Source: Pseudomonadota bacterium
GTDB lineage: Bacteria > Pseudomonadota > Alphaproteobacteria > Rhizobiales > Hyphomicrobiaceae
Assembly (NCBI GenBank): GCA_023387235.1
Contig: JAEWIJ010000184.1
Location: forward strand, 1-6,271
DNA: 6,271 nucleotides
Direction of reading: 5' to 3'
This document shows positions 1 to 6,222 of this stretch, one piece after another. The number at the start of each line of letters is the position of its first letter. The first letter of the stretch is position 1. The notes beneath the pieces were generated by a model that saw only the letters and a list, made by a program, of their open reading frames with translations, searched no databases and was not told the origin of the DNA. A program made the translations under genes and the position numbers.

Positions 1-658
1 AGAGCGGCAGGTACTGGTCGGTGCGGTCGCCCTCGATGTCGCCGAGGGGCATGGTCTCGATCAGGGTGAGGTCGGCCCCGCGGCCATGCGCGAAGCGAAC
101 CAGCTCGGAAATCTCGTGCTCGTTGACCCCCTTGAGGGCCACGGCATTGATCTTGACGTCGAGGCCGGCCTTCTCGGCCGCCTCGATACCCTGCATGACA
201 TTGGCGAAATCACCCCAGCGCGTGATCCGGCGGAAGGTCTCCGGATCGAGCGTGTCGAGCGAGATGTTGATCCGCCGTACGCCGCAGTCCGCCAGTGCCT
301 GGGCATATTTGGGCAGCTGGCTGCCGTTGGTCGTGAGCGTTAGCTCCTCGAGCGCCCCCGTCTTGAGATGGCGCGACAAGGCCTCGAAGAGCCACAGGAT
401 GTTCTTGCGCACGAGCGGCTCGCCGCCGGTGATGCGGAGTTTGCGGACGCCCCGTTCGACGAAGGCGGAGCACAGGCGGTCAAGCTCCTCGAGCGTCAGG
501 AGGTCCCGCTTCGGCAGGAACGTCATGTGCTCGGACATGCAGTACACGCAGCGAAAATCGCAGCGATCGGTCACCGACACGCGCAGGTAGCTGACATGGC
601 GTCCGAAGGGATCGATGAGGTCACCGTCCCCAACGCCCCGAGCTTCGTTAATGACCAT
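1..658 (-). CDS. moaA: GTP 3',8-cyclase MoaA (radical SAM), C-terminus beyond the window
   Basis: First enzyme of molybdenum cofactor synthesis: a cytosolic radical SAM enzyme that converts GTP to 3',8-cyclo-GTP, the substrate of MoaC. Translating the reverse strand from the ATG at 658-656 gives 219 codons with no stop before the edge. The protein begins MVINEARGVGDGDLIDPFGRH. The radical SAM cluster motif CxxxCxxC is seen as C33, C37 and C40 (DRCDFRCVYCM). Other family motifs are RITGGEP at about 75-81, TTNGS at 109-113 and NISLDTL at 131-137. MoaA is usually about 330 residues, so roughly the last 110, with the second Fe-S cluster cysteines and the C-terminal GG, lie outside the window. A GGGAG about 5 nt upstream supports this start. 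It is transcribed divergently from the kinase gene. The identification is firm; truncation is due only to the window edge. Confidence 0.96.
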   Translation of the reverse strand, partial: MVINEARGVGDGDLIDPFGRHVSYLRVSVTDRCDFRCVYCMSEHMTFLPKRDLLTLEELDRLCSAFVERGVRKLRITGGEPLVRKNILWLFEALSRHLKTGALEELTLTTNGSQLPKYAQALADCGVRRINISLDTLDPETFRRITRWGDFANVMQGIEAAEKAGLDVKINAVALKGVNEHEISELVRFAHGRGADLTLIETMPLGDIEGDRTDQYLPL

Positions 659-737
659 TGCCGCTCCCGGGTCCTTTCCACCGGACCATATGTTGTACAC
701 GCCCGGCCCAAAACGGCCACGGCGCGATCTGCCTGCT

Positions 738-757
738 TATTTAGCACATATAGTGTA
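738..757. promoter_or_regulatory. AT-rich patch in the moaA/kinase divergent spacer, possible promoter core
   Basis: The spacer 659-874 is GC-rich except for this patch (TTATTTAGCACATATAGTGT). Read on the minus strand it contains CTATAT (753-748), which resembles an alphaproteobacterial -10 element and would give moaA a leader of about 90 nt. Read on the plus strand it contains TATAGT (749-754), which could serve the kinase gene. No good TTGAC-type -35 box sits at the proper distance on either strand, so this rests only on composition and position. The spacer also holds a perfect 10-bp palindrome, CCGCATGCGG, at 804-813, of unknown meaning. Confidence 0.25.
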
Positions 758-892
758 TCCGCACGAGCCACCTAGCCCCGCGCCCGCCGATCGTCCTGGC
801 CCACCGCATGCGGATCGTCGCGGATTAACCGATGCTTATGCTCTACGTCCTATTGTCGACGTATTCATTCATCGGTGAGGGATGCGTCCGCG

Positions 893-1741
893 ATGCTGAA
901 CGCGGTTATTGGAGTGGGTCAGGGCAGTTCCCTGATGGGAAGCTACGCCATCAGCCTCAGTGAGGCGGTGCTGCGGCAGCGTACCCGTGAGGCTGAGCGC
1001 GCGGCCAAACTCGAAGCGCAGCTCGCCAACAAGATCAAGTCCGAATTCATCGCCAACATGAGCCATGAGCTACGCACGCCGCTCAACTCCGTGCTCGGCT
1101 TCTCCAAGTTGCTGACTGAACACGAGCATCGCAAGCTCACCGACGAGGACATCGTCGAATACGCGCGTCTCGTCCAGGATGCCGCCACGCACCTCCTGAC
1201 GGTGATCAACAACATCCTCGACATCTCGAAGCTGCACAGCGGCAGCTTCATGCTCGATCCTTCCGACGTTCAGGTCGCCGACGCCATCGATGACGCGCTG
1301 GCGAATTTCGAGAAGTCCATCAAGGACCACGGCCAGCATCTCGAGTGCACGATCGCCACGGACCTGCCGACCATCCAGGGCGACGAGCAGAAGCTCCGCC
1401 AGACCTTCTCGAACCTGATCGGCAACGCGATCAAGTTCACGCCGCCGGGCGGCACCATCGCGGTCGAGGCATCGAATGCGCCCAATCGCGACATCGTGGT
1501 CACGGTCCGCGATACCGGCGTCGGCATGACCGAGGAGGAAATCCGTGTCGCCCTTGCGCCGTTCGGACAGGCCGATGCGAGCCGCACGCGCTGGCGCGAA
1601 GGCTCGGGTCTGGGACTGCCGATCGCCAAGGCCCTCGTCGACCTCCACGGCGGCAGCATCGAGATCCGCAGCACCAAAGGCCAGGGAACCGAGGTGACCG
1701 TCAGGCTGCCGACGACGCCCTTGGTCATCGATCCCTACTGA
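893..1741 (+). CDS. Soluble sensor histidine kinase (HisKA plus HATPase_c), no sensor domain
   Basis: A two-component kinase core, 282 residues from the ATG at 893. In order: a polar, probably coiled-coil helix at about 28-54; the HisKA dimerisation domain with MSHELRTPLN (56-65), phospho-acceptor H58; the second HisKA helix ending LDISKL (109-114); and the ATPase domain with N box QTFSNLIGNAIKFT (170-183, N178), G1 box DTGVGM (207-212), F-box Phe224 and G2 box GSGLGL (237-242). All catalytic elements look intact. There is no transmembrane segment, PAS, HAMP or receiver domain, so it is probably cytosolic and takes its signal through the short N-terminus or a partner. The core resembles PleC/DivJ-type kinases. 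An in-frame GTG at 875 would add six residues but lacks a ribosome site, whereas GAGGGA at 877-882 lies 10 nt before the ATG. The frame is closed upstream by TAG at 773. No response regulator is adjacent. The HerA-like gene follows after 56 bp. Confidence 0.9.
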   Translation: MLNAVIGVGQGSSLMGSYAISLSEAVLRQRTREAERAAKLEAQLANKIKSEFIANMSHELRTPLNSVLGFSKLLTEHEHRKLTDEDIVEYARLVQDAATHLLTVINNILDISKLHSGSFMLDPSDVQVADAIDDALANFEKSIKDHGQHLECTIATDLPTIQGDEQKLRQTFSNLIGNAIKFTPPGGTIAVEASNAPNRDIVVTVRDTGVGMTEEEIRVALAPFGQADASRTRWREGSGLGLPIAKALVDLHGGSIEIRSTKGQGTEVTVRLPTTPLVIDPY

Positions 1742-1797
1742 TACGCAACCGCTGATACGAGCGAACCGCCCACCACGCACGACGCGAGGCAAACGCC

Positions 1798-3738
1798 ATG
1801 GCCCTCATGACCCATTCCACAGAGCAGGCAGCACCGGCCTCGGATCTTTCGATCGGCCGGATCGTCTCGGTCACCGGCGCCAAGGCGATCGTGCTTCTCG
1901 ATAGCGACGGTCGCACCGGGGACAACTCGTCCCGCCCCGATATGGGCACGCTCCTCGCGATCGAAACGGACGAGACCATCGTCCTGGCGATCGTCTCGGC
2001 GCTCAGCGTGCCGGTGCCGGCACAGCGCGAGGGCGAGAACGAAATCCGCATCGCGGAGCTCGGCCTCGTCGGCGAGTTGCGGCGCGGCGAAGACGGCAAG
2101 GCCATCCACTTCAACCGCGGCGTCAGCATTTATCCGGGTCTCGGTGACCGTGTGCGCGTCGCCTTGAAGATGGAGCTGCACGAGGCCTTCTGCGGCGATA
2201 TCGCCCGGTCCGTCCGCGTCGGCAGCCTCCGCCAGGACAGCTCGATTCCCGCCATGGTCCGCGTCGACGATCTCCTCGGCAAGCACTTCGCCGTGCTCGG
2301 CACCACGGGCACCGGCAAGTCGTGCACGACGGCGCTGCTGCTGCGCTCCATTCTCGAGAAGAACCCGCAGGCGCACATCGTCCTGCTCGATCCGCACAAC
2401 GAGTACGGCACCGCCTTCCCCGAATGGGGCGAGGTGATCTCGCCGCGCAACATGCAGCTTCCGTTCTGGCTCCTCAATTTCGAGGAGCTCATCGAGGTCG
2501 TCCTCGGTGATACGGCCGAGAGGAAGCACGAGGTCGAGATGCTCCAGGAGCTGATCCCGATCGCGAAGAGCCGCTACAGCTCGGGCCGCAGCAAGGAGGG
2601 CTCCGCCCGTTCGCGCCTCGACGCCGGCCGTTTCACGGTCGACACGCCCGTCCCCTATCGCCTCTCGGACCTGACCTCGCTCATCGACGAGCGCATGGGC
2701 AAGCTCGAGAACAAGCGCGATATCGCACCGTACCGCAATCTCAAGACGCGCATCGAGACGCTGTCGCTCGATCCGCGCTACTCCTTCATGTTCGGCTCGC
2801 TGACCGTCTATGACGGCATGGCGCAGATTCTCGGCCGCATCTTCCGCGTGCCCGTCGAAGGCAAGCCCATCACGATCCTCGAGCTGACCGGCCTGCCGAC
2901 CGAGATCGTCAACGTCGTCGTATCGGTGCTCTGCCGCATGACCTTCGACTTCGCGCTTTGGGGCGAGGGCAAGGTGCCGGTGACCATCGTATGCGAGGAA
3001 GCGCACCGCTACGTGCCGGCCAATCCCGCTCTCGGCTTCGAGCCGTGCAAGCGCGCCATTGCCAAGATCGCCAAGGAAGGCCGCAAGTACGGCGCCTCGC
3101 TCGCCATCGTCACCCAGCGCCCGGCCGAGATCGATCCGACGATCCTCTCGCAGTGCAACACCGTCTTCGCGCTCCGCATGTCCAACGATCGCGACCAGGA
3201 GATCGTGAAGTCGGCCATCTCGGACACGGGCTCGGGCCTTCTCGAATTCCTCTCCGCGCTCGGCCAGCGCGAGGCCATTGCCTTCGGCGACGGCGTGACG
3301 CTGCCGGTCCGCATCCGCTTCGACGATTTGCCGAAGCACGCCATGCCGCGCTCCTCCTCGGCCATGTTCACGACTATGTGGCAGCAGCCGAACACCGATA
3401 CGGGCTTCCTCGAGCAGATCGTCGAGAAGTGGCGCCTCTCGGTCGCCGGATCGCCAGCCACCGAGACGAGCCAGACCGCGCTCTTCGCCGACGCCATGGG
3501 CCTCACCAATGTCGCAGAGCCGGCCCCGGCCCAGCCTCGGAGTCCGGCACCGGCGCCCGCCATGGAGCCGAGGCGGTTCGCATCGCCCTCTACGGGCTCG
3601 GAGAACGCCGGCGCGCGCCCGCGCCTTAGCGACACCGGGGGCCAGGGACAAATGGCGCCAAGCGGTCCCGCACCGGCACCACATGCCTCGAACGCGCTCA
3701 GGAACCTTCGCGACCGGCTGAACCGGTCCGGGCGCTGA
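1798..3738 (+). CDS. HerA-like ATP-binding protein (HAS-barrel plus FtsK/HerA-type ATPase)
   Basis: A 646-residue P-loop ATPase of the HerA/FtsK superfamily, whose members form hexameric rings that translocate or resect DNA. An N-terminal beta-rich segment (about 17-130, starting SIGRIVSVTGAKAIVLLDSD) fits the HAS-barrel. Walker A is GTTGTGKS (168-175), followed by LLDPHNEYG (196-204). Walker B is VTIVCEEAH (395-403), with adjacent acidic E400 and E401. The motif TQRPAEIDPTILSQCNT (from 439) and ALRMSNDRDQEIV (458-470) are typical of the family. From about 573 the protein becomes a Pro/Ala-rich, probably disordered linker, ending in a basic patch (LRNLRDRLNRSGR). Archaeal HerA works with the nuclease NurA, and some bacterial homologues act in phage defence; no nuclease or effector gene is visible here, so the role is unknown. 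A GAGG about 9 nt upstream supports the start; a second ATG three codons later is possible. It is probably co-transcribed with the kinase. Family assignment firm, function not. Confidence 0.9.
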   Translation: MALMTHSTEQAAPASDLSIGRIVSVTGAKAIVLLDSDGRTGDNSSRPDMGTLLAIETDETIVLAIVSALSVPVPAQREGENEIRIAELGLVGELRRGEDGKAIHFNRGVSIYPGLGDRVRVALKMELHEAFCGDIARSVRVGSLRQDSSIPAMVRVDDLLGKHFAVLGTTGTGKSCTTALLLRSILEKNPQAHIVLLDPHNEYGTAFPEWGEVISPRNMQLPFWLLNFEELIEVVLGDTAERKHEVEMLQELIPIAKSRYSSGRSKEGSARSRLDAGRFTVDTPVPYRLSDLTSLIDERMGKLENKRDIAPYRNLKTRIETLSLDPRYSFMFGSLTVYDGMAQILGRIFRVPVEGKPITILELTGLPTEIVNVVVSVLCRMTFDFALWGEGKVPVTIVCEEAHRYVPANPALGFEPCKRAIAKIAKEGRKYGASLAIVTQRPAEIDPTILSQCNTVFALRMSNDRDQEIVKSAISDTGSGLLEFLSALGQREAIAFGDGVTLPVRIRFDDLPKHAMPRSSSAMFTTMWQQPNTDTGFLEQIVEKWRLSVAGSPATETSQTALFADAMGLTNVAEPAPAQPRSPAPAPAMEPRRFASPSTGSENAGARPRLSDTGGQGQMAPSGPAPAPHASNALRNLRDRLNRSGR

Positions 3739-3759
3739 GCCATTTCCTGCACTCAGTCC

Positions 3760-3786
3760 GTGACAAGCAGAACACGCACAGATTAT
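3760..3786 (+). promoter_or_regulatory. Possible promoter ahead of the hairpin-rich noncoding region
   Basis: GTGACA at 3760-3765 matches the -35 consensus TTGACA at five of six positions. It is followed after 15 nt by GATTAT (3781-3786), which matches TATAAT at four of six; sliding to ATTATG gives a 16-nt spacer but a poorer -10. It lies just after the stop codon of the HerA-like gene. Transcription from here would run into the structured region and end at the terminator near 4180. Matches this weak arise often by chance. Confidence 0.22.
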
Positions 3787-3792
3787 GAAGCA

Positions 3793-4187
3793 TGATGTGC
3801 TGCGTGTGATTCTGCCGTCACGCAATTCACCAGGGCGGGCACGGAGACGTGCGCGCCTCGGTCTGCATGACGGCAGCGGTGTACCTGATGAGCAGGTCCG
3901 GCCGATCGGAATGATCGGTGCGCCATGCTCGTGTTGCAGGCCGCACCCAGAAACGCTGCAGGACGGCTGAGCGGCTGGATTGTCCGCTCGGGTCCAAGGT
4001 TCGCGCTTGCGAGAGCATTCTCAAAAGCACCGGGCCGTAGTGTGCACAATCGTACAGCGTCATAGGACGGCGTCGGGCATCGGGACAGTCGAGCGACTGA
4101 GCACCGTTCTTCTGCCCTGGTGAAACCGCAGTCCCACATTCGCATGGAAAGGCTGGAGCAGCCGCTTGCTCCAGCCTTTCTGTGTTC
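3793..4187 (+). ncRNA. Candidate structured RNA, no known family recognised
   Basis: No convincing protein gene lies between 3739 and 4362; the short ORFs lack ribosome sites and have shadow-like Arg/Cys-rich composition. The stretch does contain a run of perfect short hairpins: an outer stem CTGCCGTCA/TGACGGCAG (3812-3820 with 3868-3876) enclosing a 10-bp hairpin with one mismatch and a GAGA (GNRA) tetraloop (3834-3857); ACCTG/CAGGT (3883-3897); CCGATC/GATCGG (3902-3918); GAGCGG/CCGCTC (3969-3989); TCGC/GCGA (4001-4012); CAGTC/GACTG with a GAGC loop (4086-4099). It ends in a strong terminator. I checked by eye for RNase P, tmRNA, 6S and SRP RNA signatures and found none. GC-rich DNA forms chance hairpins and the strand could be wrong, so this is a hypothesis. 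The boundaries are guesses from the promoter-like sequence and the terminator. The rest, 4188-4362, shows only a 15-nt GC palindrome (4204-4218). Confidence 0.25.
4147..4187 (+). terminator. Strong rho-independent terminator
   Basis: GAAAGGCTGGAGCA (4147-4160) pairs perfectly over 14 bp with TGCTCCAGCCTTTC (4167-4180) across the 6-nt loop GCCGCT. The stem ends in CTTTC and runs into TGTGTT, giving a moderately U-rich plus-strand tail. The minus strand has no comparable T-rich tail, so plus orientation is preferred. It lies about 410 bp past the HerA-like stop codon, far for a terminator of that operon, which is one reason to suspect a separate transcript in between. Confidence 0.8.
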
Positions 4188-4362
4188 AGGGACCCGCATT
4201 GCCGCGCGCCCGGCGCGCCACACGTTCACAGGCAATTGCCCGGCCCTACTCGCGCCCTCATCGACGGGCTGCTAGATACGCGATCGGCGATACGTTGGGC
4301 GTGACATGCCGCAGGGCCTGAGGGTGGCTCGGCGCGGACGCCCGGTCGAAAGGAAGATGGCC

Positions 4363-4725
4363 ATGCTGGGATATATCCTCCTCATGATTCTCCAGATCGG
4401 GGGTGCATGGGTCCTCGCGCCTCAGGTCAAGCGCTACCTTCCCGCAATTCCGCAGTTCGGTGGCTACAACGTCGAGATCTTCGTCTGGGCGGTCCTTTTC
4501 GCCATTATCGTCTTCGTCATCGGCTTCATCGGCTCGATCATCCTGAAGGGCGTGCGGACGCCGGGGCCGGGAACGCTCACGGTCTCCCTTCTTCTGGCGC
4601 TGATCTTCGCGGCGCTGACGTTCGTGCCGCCGATTACCCAGGCCGTGGCCCAGATCGTTCCGCGGCTCGAGGTCCTGCTTTGGCCCCTGATCGGCGCCGC
4701 GATCGGCTACTTCCTCAAGCGCTGA
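4363..4725 (+). CDS. Small four-helix integral membrane protein, unknown function
   Basis: From the ATG at 4363 this encodes 120 residues. Four hydrophobic segments are visible: about 3-19 (GYILLMILQIGGAWVLA), 39-61 (IFVWAVLFAIIVFVIGFIGSIIL), 72-90 (LTVSLLLALIFAALTFVPP) and 104-118 (VLLWPLIGAAIGYFL). It ends in a basic KR. Short polar loops carry KRYLPAIPQFGGYN between helices 1 and 2 and KGVRTPGPGT between 2 and 3, so an inner-membrane protein with nearly all its mass in the bilayer is expected. I recognise no family or catalytic motif. AGGA at 4351-4354 lies 8 nt before the chosen ATG. The ATG at 4357 is too close to that site, and the upstream in-frame ATG at 4306 would add an Arg-rich 19-residue stretch without a ribosome site. 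It sits alone between the terminator and ilvC, with 187 bp before ilvC. The uninterrupted membrane pattern argues strongly that it is a real gene. Confidence 0.8.
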   Translation: MLGYILLMILQIGGAWVLAPQVKRYLPAIPQFGGYNVEIFVWAVLFAIIVFVIGFIGSIILKGVRTPGPGTLTVSLLLALIFAALTFVPPITQAVAQIVPRLEVLLWPLIGAAIGYFLKR

Positions 4726-4789
4726 TACGCCAACAAGCCGCCCACGGATCGGCCCCAATCTGGTAAACTCGCCGATGCGGGCCCGTGCC

Positions 4790-4811
4790 GCGCGTCTTTT
4801 GGCGCCTTTTT
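4790..4811 (+). terminator. Weak terminator-like sequence after the membrane protein gene
   Basis: GCGC at 4790-4793 can pair with GCGC at 4802-4805 across a T-rich loop, and a C plus five Ts (4807-4811) follow. The 4-bp stem is short for an efficient terminator, so this is only a possibility. If real, it would separate the membrane protein gene from ilvC. Confidence 0.2.
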
Positions 4812-4828
4812 GCTTGCACCCGGCCCAC

Positions 4829-4834
4829 TATAAC
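4829..4834 (+). promoter_or_regulatory. Possible -10 element for ilvC
   Basis: TATAAC stands out in the otherwise GC-rich ilvC leader and is 78 nt before the start codon. The T-rich stretch at 4807-4812 (TTTTTG) lies 16 nt upstream but is a poor -35 match. The leader 4835-4912 shows no leader peptide rich in Ile, Val or Leu codons and no attenuator stem that I can see. The ilvC ribosome site is AGGGGA at 4900-4905, 7 nt before the ATG. Confidence 0.22.
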
Positions 4835-4912
4835 CGCTAGGCGTTCGGGCCATCGAATTCCATCATTCGAGCCGAACCCGAAAATCCCAGTCTCGTCCGA
4901 GGGGAAACACCC

Positions 4913-5932
4913 ATGCGCGTCTATTACGATCGTGATGCCGACATCAACCTGATCAAGAGCAAGAAGGTTGCGATCGTCGGCTACGGCAGCCAGGGCCATG
5001 CCCACACGCTCAACCTTCGCGATTCCGGCGTCAAGAACATCGCGGTGGCGCTGCGCAAGGGCTCGCCGAGCGCGAAGAAGGCCGAGGGTGAGAAGCTCAA
5101 GGTGATGGAGGTCGCCGAGGCCGCGAAGTGGGCCGACGTCATCATGATGCTGACGCCCGACGAGTTGCAGGGCGACATCTACCGCGACCATCTGCACAAG
5201 AACATGAAAGAGGGCGCCGCGATCATGTTCGCGCACGGCCTCAACGTGCACTTCAACCTGATCGAGCCGCGCGACGACATCGACGTCGGCATGGTCGCGC
5301 CGAAGGGCCCCGGCCACACAGTGCGCTCGGAGTACCTGCGCGGCGGCGGCGTGCCCTGCCTCATCGCCATCGACAAGGACCGCAGCGGCAACGCCCACGA
5401 CCTCTTCCTCTCCTATGCGTCCGCAATCGGCGGCGGCCGCGCCGGCATCATCGAGACGACCTTCAAGGAAGAGTGCGAGACCGATCTCTTCGGTGAGCAG
5501 GCCGTGCTCTGCGGCGGCCTCGTCGAGCTGATCCGCGCCGGCTTCGAGACGCTGGTCGAAGCGGGCTACGCGCCCGAGATGGCCTACTTCGAGTGCCTCC
5601 ACGAGGTGAAGCTGATCGTCGACCTCATCTACGAAGGCGGCATCGCGAATATGAACTACTCGATCTCGAACACCGCCGAGTGGGGCGAGTACATGAGCGG
5701 CCCGCGCGTGATCACGCCTGAGACCAAGGCCGAAATGAAGCGCATTCTCGCCGACATCCAGCAGGGCAAGTTCGCTTCCGAATGGATGCAGGAGTGCAAG
5801 TCCGGCCAGGCGCGCTTCAAGGGCACCCGCCGTCTCAACGACGCCCACCAGATCGAGGAAGTCGGCGCCAAGCTGCGCGCCATGATGCCCTGGATCAAGG
5901 CCGGCGCGCTCGTGAACAAAGACAAGAACTAA
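4913..5932 (+). CDS. ilvC: Ketol-acid reductoisomerase (NADP+), class I
   Basis: Performs the second common step of valine, leucine and isoleucine synthesis: Mg-dependent isomerisation and NADPH-dependent reduction of 2-acetolactate or 2-aceto-2-hydroxybutyrate to the dihydroxy acids used by IlvD. The protein is 339 residues, the usual class I length. The Rossmann domain carries GYGSQGHA (23-30) and ALRKGS (46-51), whose R48 and S51 fit NADPH preference. H108 (AHGLN) and K131 (APKGPGH) are the conserved active-site residues. The helical domain supplies metal ligands D191 and E195 (DLFGE), and E227 and E231 (ECLHE), plus substrate-binding S252. All are present, so the enzyme should be active. 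The ATG has a good ribosome site (AGGGGA, 7 nt spacing). It appears to stand alone: no ilvB, ilvN or leu gene is in the window. The stop codon is followed 12 nt later by a palindromic hairpin that may protect or end the transcript. Confidence 0.98.
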   Translation: MRVYYDRDADINLIKSKKVAIVGYGSQGHAHTLNLRDSGVKNIAVALRKGSPSAKKAEGEKLKVMEVAEAAKWADVIMMLTPDELQGDIYRDHLHKNMKEGAAIMFAHGLNVHFNLIEPRDDIDVGMVAPKGPGHTVRSEYLRGGGVPCLIAIDKDRSGNAHDLFLSYASAIGGGRAGIIETTFKEECETDLFGEQAVLCGGLVELIRAGFETLVEAGYAPEMAYFECLHEVKLIVDLIYEGGIANMNYSISNTAEWGEYMSGPRVITPETKAEMKRILADIQQGKFASEWMQECKSGQARFKGTRRLNDAHQIEEVGAKLRAMMPWIKAGALVNKDKN

Positions 5933-5943
5933 GATAAGAAAGT

Positions 5944-6058
5944 CCCTTCTCCCCGTGCTTACGGGGAGAAGGTTAGGATGAGGGGCGGCGGCATACGCAA
6001 ACGTCGCGCAAGATCCCGCCCCTCACCCTAACCCTCTCCCCGCACGCGGGGAGAGGGG
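5944..6058. repeat. Pair of inverted REP-like palindromic repeats
   Basis: Two hairpins face each other. The first is CCTTCTCCCCGT/ACGGGGAGAAGG (5945-5956 with 5961-5972; 12 bp perfect, loop GCTT). The second is CCCTCTCCCCGC/GCGGGGAGAGGG (6032-6043 with 6046-6057; 12 bp perfect around a 2-nt centre). The inner flanks TTAGGATGAGGGG (5973-5985) and CCCCTCACCCTAA (6019-6031) are also complementary with one mismatch, so the copies form a larger inverted repeat around a spacer of about 33 nt. Elements with the CCCTCTCCCCGC core are common between genes in rhizobial-type genomes (from memory). Lying after ilvC and before an apparent convergent gene end, the pair could act as a transcript end or mRNA stabiliser. 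Confidence 0.88.
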
Positions 6059-6119
6059 ATTTTGAAAGCGCTCACGGCTCACGCCAAGTCCATAATAGAC
6101 GGGGGTTCGGGGCGGGGGG

Positions 6120-6211
6120 CCGCGGTACCAAGACTGCGCGCTATCCGCATGGCGGCCGCGGGCATAGCACCGCGGAAGACGGCGATAGCACCTCTTCCCA
6201 GCACCCCGCGG
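6120..6211. repeat. Imperfect nested inverted repeat with four CCGCGG sites
   Basis: CCGCGG occurs at 6120, 6156, 6170 and 6206, with start-to-start spacings of 36, 14 and 36. The inner pair forms a 6-bp stem with an 8-nt loop (GCATAGCA), the outer pair could close a larger structure, and between them GCTATC (6140-6145) faces GATAGC (6184-6189) with a 2-nt offset. The intervening arms are otherwise poorly complementary. Just upstream, 6101-6119 is G-rich with runs of 5, 4 and 6 G. No protein gene is evident between 5933 and 6222. The symmetry may be partly chance in GC-rich DNA. Confidence 0.3.
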
Positions 6212-6222
6212 CAGAGAAAAAA

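Noticed and set aside
21..590. A 189-codon plus-strand frame across the moaA region
   Set aside because: MoaA on the minus strand has its CxxxCxxC, GGEP and SLDTL motifs in frame; the plus-strand product is Ser/Arg-rich with no motif.
1070..1792. A 240-codon open frame on the minus strand opposite the kinase
   Set aside because: The kinase frame carries all HisKA and ATPase motifs; this frame carries none and is a GC-bias shadow.
893..3738. HerA-based anti-phage defence island
   Set aside because: No Sir2, DUF4297, nuclease or other effector gene is adjacent, and the surroundings (moaA, ilvC) are housekeeping with uniform base composition.
1735..3825. A 696-codon open frame on the minus strand opposite the HerA-like gene
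   Set aside because: It is antisense to a clearly recognised ATPase gene. Its composition (very rich in Arg, Ala, Glu, Asp, Leu and His) is the usual mirror of GC-rich codon use, and no domain is recognisable.
3785..3970. A 61-codon plus-strand ORF starting MKHDVL
   Set aside because: There is no Shine-Dalgarno sequence before the ATG, the composition is Arg/Pro-rich, and it overlaps the hairpin cluster. I prefer noncoding.
3739..4190. Known large RNAs (RNase P RNA, tmRNA, 6S, SRP RNA) as the identity of the structured region
   Set aside because: By eye I found none of their conserved sequence signatures on the plus strand; only a covariance-model search could settle it.
3783..4235. A 150-codon minus-strand frame in the noncoding region
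   Set aside because: It is Arg/Cys/Ser-rich with no recognisable domain, and it runs straight through the perfect terminator stem. It cannot be excluded, but there is no positive support.
4715..5848. A 377-codon open frame on the minus strand opposite ilvC
   Set aside because: It is antisense to an intact, motif-complete ilvC and shows the same mirror composition without recognisable motifs.
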